Of a stretch of 64,000 nucleotides of DNA, positions 34,701-43,700 are shown piece by piece. How positions within the stretch are numbered: the first letter of the stretch is position 1; every line of letters begins with the position of its first letter. The translations under genes and the position numbers were made by a program. Source of the DNA: Hydractinia symbiolongicarpus (taxonomy: Eukaryota; Cnidaria; Hydrozoa; Anthoathecata; Hydractiniidae); the NCBI RefSeq assembly GCF_029227915.1, contig NC_079880.1, forward strand, positions 21,018,501-21,082,500, given 5' to 3'. The notes below the pieces were generated by a model. It saw only the letters and a list, made by a program, of their open reading frames with translations. It made no database searches and was not told where the DNA came from.

Positions 34701-37700
34701 CATAACACTTTACTCCGTTGTTTTTCTGTTTTATTTTGTTTTTTGGTTTCTTTTAAAAAAAATCCAACTGCAGCTATAATATTTTTATATACTTTGTCAC
34801 AATGTACCTGCAAGCATATTTATCACTAACTTTTAATTTATAAGTTCCCTTTCAGTGTGCTTGGTTTTGAATTTAAAGTCCGCAACCCCCTTCTACAGTT
34901 TTTTTTCTACGGCCTGAAAGGCTATTCACAAGCAAAATAAACCAAACATTACAAAGTGGGGCAAGACATTATTACAAAGCGAGGCAGCTTCAAAATTAAA
35001 AAGTGGGCAAAAGTTATTATAAAGTGGGGCAGGTATTACAAAGTGGGGCAACATAATTACAAAGTGGGGCAGATATTACAAAGTGGGGCAATTATTACAA
35101 GGTGGGGAATAACACAGCTCATAAAGTCGCTCAGCAAGACTGAGCTATCCTTTCTTTATTGTTACTTTTATTCAACTTTATAATTCTTATGCGAAGCTTA
35201 TAATCAGTGGTGATTCAGTTAGATGCAGCACTTATGTGTATTCAGTTGTTCAGAATTAATAGCTCTAAATAACACTAAATATTCTTCTAGATACCATTAT
35301 TCTCTTTTTATAATATGATAATATAGACGCATCCACAGATCAAGGAAAAGTTATAAATGAATCATAAATATGGAATCGTTTCTTTGTTGTTCTTTGTTGT
35401 TCTTTTTTACATTTTTTGCTTGTTGCTGGTAAAGTCAATAATGATGTCTCCTATTGTATTAAATGTGTAACCCTGTATAAAAAAACATCCGGTATAAAGA
35501 CTTTACCTTGGAATGTCATCTAGTTCTTAAATAAAATAAATTATTATTCATTAATACTTTAGCTTTCATCAAATGATGAACAGGATGAGTCTAAGTTGCA
35601 TTCTAAACCAAAAAGACCTACACGAGCAGCTAACAAAAAGGTTTTGTACACAGAACTTAACAGTGACACTGAGGTATTCTTTGTTCTGTATTCACAAAAA
35701 ATGATATTGTCTGTTTGTGGGTGCAGTGTTGAAAAACATGGTCGAAGAAATTAAAACCTTTTGCATGCATCAATATGAGCAATAGTCCTACAACTGTACT
35801 ACAGCTAGGCTAATGTGGCCTAGCTGTGATACAGTTGTAGGTAGTAAGATATTTATAAAAAATATTTGACAAATCTTTATTGCAGGATTTCGAAGAAAGG
35901 AAAAACACTTCAGATGTTGCAAAAGAGGTCAGTAACAAGTTTTTAAGCCATGTGTTAATATTTTTTATAAAAATTATAATACCACTTCTCCTGTAGATTG
36001 AAGTGGTATCGTCTTTAAAGAAAAATCGCAGTAAAGGAAGGAAGTCAGTTTCTTTTATCTCACCTGTGGAGGAGACATCATATTTTGAAGTCGAACCGGA
36101 CTACAATGAAACTGAGGCTGAACTTGAGGTGATTTCTTTTTATTTTAACATACCATAATATATCGATTAAACTTTCCTTCCAATACTTCAGGTAATTACC
36201 CCCTTTTAATAATTACTCTTAGCTATTTTACGAACCCATATGCCAAAGCACTTCTTTGTCAAGAAGTTCATAAGTTGAGTAAGCTTCCGAGTTTTTATTT
36301 CAGTTTTAAATTCAAATTCAATTTTTCCAACTACAATTAATTTTCACTGTGATTTCTTTTTAAATTTTACTTTCTTTCCTTTTTATATTTTACTTTTTTA
36401 TTGTCAATTAATCTATGTGATATTTATGTCTGGGATCAGAGATTCACATTTGAATACGTCTGATTTTGTTTATTAAGAAAAAAATTACTAGTCAATAATA
36501 CCAACAGCAAAACCCAAAGTAGTCAGGACATGACCCGTGAAGAAACTTCACTTTTTATTAGTCAATAGGTAGAATTTAAGGTCTAACAAGTTTTATTAGG
36601 CATTCTGACCACGTTGTTTTTTCAGAATACAAATAATATGGACGAAGTTATTGAAATTGAGTCAGGGAATACCAGTAAAAACATTGTTGAGTTTCCACCA
36701 GATGACTCTCAAAGCGAAGTCACAGTGTTTGGAAATGTTCTACTTCAAGAACAACAAATTGATCAAGAACCCTCACAGGAGAAGACAAATGAACAAGGTA
36801 TAAACTTATACATACACTGAACCTTTGTGTGTTTTTATTTTTCCTTAATTATTTATCTGTTTAATTGGGTGTTAATTACAAGAGGTATTTATATTGGATA
36901 ATAGGGACGGGTTGACAAATATTTGAAAAATTGGTGGTTAGTTTACATTTTAATATTTTTCTGAGTGTATATTTGAAAGAGACATTTTAGGATGTATATT
37001 TACTTTTATAATTTTTCAATTGATATTATGCAAAAATTTGTGAAATGAAAAATCACATGTTTGTTAATTACTGTTTGCTCATTTTGAATGAGTGCCGTCT
37101 TAAATCGTTGGTATTACTATTATTTACGCAGGGTAGCCTTTTCAGTTCTTATTGGTACTGTTATCAATAAGTTACCTCCGAGTGTGGGTTCAAAAGTCCC
37201 ATTTGAGCTACTGATTCTGTGCCAGAACCAAACCGCCTATTGTCATACTAATCCACATATGAATCCACAACCTTTTATATTGGAGGAAAATACTTTAAAA
37301 CAAGGCCACCATTTATTTGTAAAGTTCTTGTACTGTACTAAACAATTTTGTAAAAGTTACCTAAAAATAATGAAAATTGATTGTGCTTTGTTTATTGTGT
37401 TTATTTTGAAAGTTTATCTTAAAATGGCTGTTAAATAAAGAAGTTATTTGATCTGTTACTATTATTTTCTTTTGACCCTTATTTAACCTTTATTTTTGAT
37501 AATTTATTTTCTTCTTTTAGCCTCTTCTTCAACTCATGACAATTTAAGCGAGAAGAGTGCAAAATTGAAAAGGTAAGACCTTTTTCTTAATTTGGCATCC
37601 CTTAGAGTTTTTTATTCACATCTAACGAAATTTTATGCCCTTTTAGTGGGAAAGCTGTTAAAAAAAGTGTCAAAACAAAAAGAAAAGAAGAGATTTATGA

Positions 37701-40700
37701 GATTCTTCCCAAGAAAGAAGTCAAACCGTTTGAAAGGAATCTTCAGATAGGCTGGGGTAAAAAAGGTAAATTACCTGCCAGTGATGTATATGATTTTCCA
37801 TCCAGTGACGAGGATAGCCAAGTCAATACAAAGAAAAAAAGAAGTAAAAAAGAAGAACCGACCTACATGGAAACACCCTGGTCACAACAAAAAGCCAAAA
37901 AGAAAAGAGTGAAACAAAAATATAATATAAATAAGAAAAAGACATATAAAAATGAAGTGAATTGTGTTGATGATGAGAGTGGAAGTGAAAATAGTAGCCA
38001 CAAGGAGGAAAGAAGTTATTGCTGTGAGGGTAGTGAGGAGGAGAAGAAAGGTAGAAGAGTTAACAGTAAGAAAATGAAAGAAAAACGTGTTAGAGAAAGA
38101 CCTGAGAGGGCCAGATCAGTGAAAACTGTGACTAGAAACTCTGTGAATGAAAAGAATTCACCTGCAGGTTCTTTCAGTCCTAAAGAGGATGAGATTGTTT
38201 CACCAATTACCGAAAGCTTTGAAGTAGCTGATGACAGAAGTTTGAGTTCTTCCAGCCAAGAGAGTACGAACAGTTCTAACAGAAATAAGTCTTCTGAAAA
38301 TAAAATAAAAATTAAAAAATCCACGCCAAGTTTTAACGGATCTGTGAAGGGGAAAAGAAAATCACCTCAAAGCAGTGTAGAATCTTCGCAAGAACTCTCC
38401 AGCGTAGAGGGCTCGCAAGAACAGCAGTTCTTTAATGAAACCCCAATGACTGTTACAAGAAGTGGTGTGAAGAAATGGGTGCAGGATTTAAATCAAGTCT
38501 TCGAAAATATTGAAGAAGCCACGTCGAAAAAGGTTTGGAAAATTGTGTTATGTTATACGATAACACCATATTGATTTTTAAAAGCGATCTGTTCGAGTTC
38601 AGATATTAAAATTATTAAATACTGTGAAGCTTTCAAGTGCTTTATTTTTTATATATATATACATATTATATATATTATATATAATATATATTATATATAA
38701 TATATATTATATGTATTATATAATATAGGTATTAACAAACTATAGTGATTTCGCTAAAAAGCATTTTTAAGGTATAAAATACATAGATTAGGTCAAATGT
38801 TACGAAAATCAACATCCAATTCTGCTGCTTATGTTTCTTGAATAAAAACACATTTGGGTGTATGCAACTTATTTGTTTAGTACCTTGTTTGTTATAACCG
38901 GATCTCTAATTTTGATTGTCCCTTTGGTGTGTAATTTAATACCCTACTAATATTTGAACATCAGTGAGAATTTTTAAAACTGATATAGACTTCCAGGTTG
39001 ACGACACATTTATTTACGAATGTGTCATCTTTAGCCTAGAAAAAAACTCTGGAAAAGTCCTGTAGTGATATTAAACGATGAACTCGAGAAAACTCTCAAT
39101 TCACCTACGACGCCTTCATTGGACCCTGTTTCACCGCACCCAGCATCTGCATCGAACAGAAGCACGCCTAAACCACACACACCAAGTCAAGTGACACGAA
39201 AGTTGTTAAAGAAAGAAATTCACATGAAGTCAGTAAGTCCAGCACCAGTGATGGAGGTAGACGGCGATGATGATTTAAGTAACGGCGATTTTGCTGACTT
39301 TTGTAAGGTATTTCTAATTTTTGGTATATTTATACAGTAGTGTGAATGAGGTTACTGTCAGATGCTTTAGCATTAAAAGGACTACGAAATATACATGTGT
39401 TTGCCATCTTAGTGACTAACACGAAATAAGTGCTAAACTGTAGAAAATTCCATGAAATGATACTTAATAATAATAGCAGGATAGTTTTGAGTGTGATGGA
39501 GTTATACAGAGATTGGAAGCATTTTTGTGGATTATGACAATCCGTTTTTAAGTTTTACAGAAATTGTCGAGTAATCAAGACAAAAAAAAATAAAAAAATT
39601 CACTTAATGCAGTAAGAAAATAACCAATCGTATTGGTATATAATTTGTTTTTCTCAATCTAGAACATTTTAAACCAATCAAGTAAAGGTAGCTATTGCAA
39701 TATTGACAATAAATCTCACAATTCACCGGTGGTAGAAGAACAACGAGCAGAAATTGTGAAATCTCCTGAGGTGAAGAAAAGAAAATTACTTTCAAAGGTT
39801 GGTATCTAAGCCCTTGCTCATAACTTATCAAATTAATTTTTTTCCAAGACGTAGACATACGAGGTAGGGTTTTAGACATAATGTTTCGTTTTAAGATGAA
39901 GCGTACTTTATGCTGTATAAAATCTGTTTTTTAGCCTCTTCAAAGAAAGCAGTATGAAGGTAAATACGCAATTTTTTCGAAGTTTAACTCGAATCATACG
40001 GAGATGTCAGTTGAAATAATTTCCCTCTTTTTAGTTGGAATGTTTCGAATAAACCAACATCAAGGAGATATTTTGTTTATTTCCTTTTCTTACTAATAAT
40101 AAGTTGATAAGTTTAAGAGAACATTAGACTGATCATGAACTGACGTTTAACCAACAATTAAGAACGCCTTAAGATAAATATTAAAGTAGCGTTCCATCGC
40201 TTTCTATTAAGTGATGAAGATAATTGCTCACTATCTGCCGCCGTTGTATATGTGAATATCCTTAAAAAAGCTTAACGTTTACATTATTCTAACGCTTTTA
40301 AGGATTGTTTAGTTAAGAAGGGTAATAAGAGCAATTTTAGCCTCAATTTCTTCCTTAGCCTTAGACAAAGTCATTTCAAAATTTAATGTAAACAAAAAAA
40401 CGCATGACAAAAAAAAATCATGCAGTAAGGCCGTCGCTGTGTTAATTTGAATTTAGCTAAAGTTTACAAAAACGTGTAACTCTGCAAACTTAATGAAAGA
40501 ATTTCTAACACTAAAAAAAGTAAAGGCAGTCAAAAAAAAAATCATAACTCTGCTATACGATATGTGTTTTGTTTCGTAGTGGTGGAAGATGAAGCACCAG
40601 CTAGAGTTGTATTTGAAGAGAAAGTTAGTAAAGTTGGTAGAAGGCTGGAAGAAAGACTCAGTAGTTATGTGTTAAGCAGTAAGATTTTGTTGAGAATAAT

Positions 40701-43700
40701 ATCACATTTAACTTTCCACACACAATAAATAACTTTTTACAGTTGTAAATGATACTTTTAAGGAGATGGAGAGGTTTTTTTGTATTCGACTTTAAGAAAA
40801 TAATTTGTAATATCTATTTTTTTTTTATTTTTTTTTTAAACTCTACTGTGATGTATTTACTTTGAGTGTTATTAAACCTTACATTGAAAACGATTTTATA
40901 TTTTTGTTAAGTAGGCGAGACACCTAACACCAGTTTGATGGATGATCGAGCAAATGTCTTGCCAACCCAAGATAGTGTAGATTTAGATGTAAGAGTTTGA
41001 GCCAAAACTTTTTTTTATCTAAGTTCAGTTTTTCTTACCAGAATAGCTGTTAATATTGTATTATTCTAGAGTTCGGTTTAGACTTCGTGTCATTGCTTTT
41101 AGGATGAAAACGTGCAACTAGATTACCCGACCATTGATTCGCATGAGGTACGGATGTTGTTGTTGTTTTAATTTGAGTACTTATAAGTCACCAGTCTCTT
41201 CTAAGTCACCAGAATAATCCTGTCATTTTAGCTAATTACCTTAAAATAAATCGAAATAAGCTGAGCTTTGGCACAGATCCCCAGAATATCATGTAAAAAC
41301 ACCAGATTTCGTCCAATTATTATCTCTAGACAAATTAATTTGCGGTGAAAGATAAGAAACCTTTAGAACTTTAGTACGCTTCTTAAAAATATTTTTTTGT
41401 TTTTATAGATTATGAAGAAGTACATGTGTAGCAGTCGATGTAGTGAACAGAACAATGGTAAGTTCACATATGTTTGTAAAGTACTTCAATTTCTAATTGG
41501 CTGACGTATACGTTATTTTTTGGCGAATTTCAGTCAAATTCGTAAATATTGGTACACGAAAAAATTATTATTATGCTCGTTAAATCTTTTCAATTGTAAG
41601 TATTGACAACTCACTGAATGCGTGCGGCTAAGTATCTTATCTGTGAGAAGAAAAAAACGACTTAGGCTAGTCAAGAGAAATTAATAATCGAGGAAAATTT
41701 CGTCACCAATGCATACCCCGTTTTTTCCCCAATAAGGTATCTGACTAAACAATGTAATTTTTCTATTTACTGCTGACTCTGCTCTCGTGGTTCTGCCCAT
41801 GTGAATTAATGTAACACTGATCATGCGATACACACTGACGTGACGTCATTAATCCGTCCATTCCAAAACGGATTTTGTAACCCAGTTTTGGAAAACTTAC
41901 CCAAATTGGTCCCAGGCAGTCCCTAGTTACCCACGCGGTGAAAAAACATTGACGTCAACACCTCGTTTCCAAGTTATTTGGCCTCAACGTTTTAAGTGCA
42001 CTGTAACGGCTTTATCAATTTAATATAGGATATTGCCGTTAAAGTAGTGTCATTGACGTCGCGCCGTAACGTTAGAAAATTTAACATATTAGACATAAGT
42101 TTTTCGGCGACATCAAAAGAAAGTTGCGATATCCAATTTGCCTGTTAGAAACAGTATTAGTTTAATAAAAAGAGAAATAAAAATTGAAACTGAGAATAGT
42201 ATTGCTTAGGGATGCACCAGTACAGAACGTTGTTACTTTTTTCCATTATAGAAGAAGATGAATCTGATTCAGATGAATACAATTCACATCATAATCAAGT
42301 TGATATTTCTGCTGTACGTGATACTGTAGGGTAAGCTTCATTTTTTATGCAACATTTTTATAATGCTATAAACTAAGTTTTGTTTAGCGGCGATTGAAAC
42401 AAATTTGTTAGTACAAATCGCTACAAAAATCAACCTTACCGCTTTAAATATTTGTACCTGTGGAATAAAATTTTTAAAGAAACAGTCACAACTTGATTAT
42501 TGGCAATTTAGTCCAACTGACTCAATTTAAGCATTTCCAAATTCCTATTTATCCCTCCTTAATGGACTTGTTTTAAATATTTCAGTGACGAGATCCATGA
42601 TGTATTGAAATCATTCGGTGCGAATATAAACAAAACATTAAACGTAAGTAATAATTGTTATATATATTCTCCACATTATACATATATATACTACATTATA
42701 AGAAACACGATTTCATATAGCCTTCAGCTGATATAAACGTTCTAGGCGAGACTTGAAGGCTAAGAGACAAAAAAAAGCGCATTTTCACTAGGAAAAAACT
42801 ATCCTGTTGTCCTATTACAGAACGGTCTAGGAAAGCTTTTTAAAGAGCAGTCATAGAACGTCAAGAAAACCGTGAATATATTGATTGTAAGCATGCCGAT
42901 GATACTTTTTTATACAATGACTGGTCGGGGAGATATTACTATAAATAAAATCAGGATAAGAAATTACCTTTCAGCTTTTTCTCCTGTAATCGTAGTTTGA
43001 CTTCGTAGTATTAGTGACTACAGCCTTAAGTGGGTTTGAAAACGTTTTTTTTTAGAAAAAAGAAGAAAATGCATATTTTTCAATAAATTATATGTAGTTC
43101 TTATTAAATAAAATATGTGACTTGTGTGTATATATAAACTTTAAATGCGCGAGAAATACCAGAAATAATTTGTGTTCTACGAAAGAGTCAGGAATAAACA
43201 AGTTTGAAATGGTGTTGAGAGCGATTTTTTGTAGTAAGTTGTATTTAAATTACAGTGTGTTTGTAGTATATATATATTTTTTTTGCTCAATTAGCAAAAG
43301 AGAAATGGTATCGACAAGTTTATATCCAAGGTGAACAAATTGATGGAAAGAAAAATGCATTCTGTGTGGAACGATCAACGAGAGTTAAGGTACTTCATGT
43401 TTCAACGTGTTTGTAAACTAACTGAAAGGTTAACCGGAAATAACTCCTTGTATAATCTGTGGAGACGTTTCTACTTAGAAAGACTAAATTCACGTATTTA
43501 CTTGTTCGGTTAGGCTAGCGTACCAATCAAAATCATAGCTATAATCACGTGGTACTTTCTTTTAGAACTAGACAAACAACTGATTGTGTTTTGAAAAATG
43601 TATTTCTTTTGTGCTTTTATAAACCCTGTTTTTTTGTCCTGTTTTTACCGACTTAAGGCTGTCTGTTGCTTTCCAATCCGTTTTTTCAAGGATTTGAATG

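Larger units (their letters stand above)
31360..42330 (+). other. SYCP2: SYCP2 exons 14-31: charged, mostly disordered linker
   Basis: Exons: 31360-31432, 31579-31911, 32405-32593, 34205-34354, 35563-35673, 35886-35927, 35997-36128, 36626-36797, 37521-37572, 37647-38532, 39035-39307, 39663-39797, 39935-39959, 40580-40678, 40915-40988, 41103-41147, 41409-41457 and 42252-42330. Residues about 375-1347, rich in K, S, E, T and P, with several lysine runs that could act as nuclear localisation signals. Possible short motifs: TNVIVFQDSP in exon 16 (32423-32452, residues 516-525), DVYDFPSSDED in the large exon 23, and RKKLWKSPVV at the start of exon 24. The exon calls rest on open frame, phase agreement and composition, as this part evolves too fast to compare by eye. 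Confidence 0.8.

Noticed and set aside
34956-35183. 75-codon frame rich in KWG/KVGQ repeats
   Set aside because: Translation of the tandem arm of the foldback element.
37088-37438. 116-codon frame within SYCP2 intron 21
   Set aside because: Starts without context, no known domain, lies between well-phased exons 21 and 22; probably chance.
38016-38324. 102-codon minus-strand frame
   Set aside because: Antisense shadow of SYCP2 exon 23.
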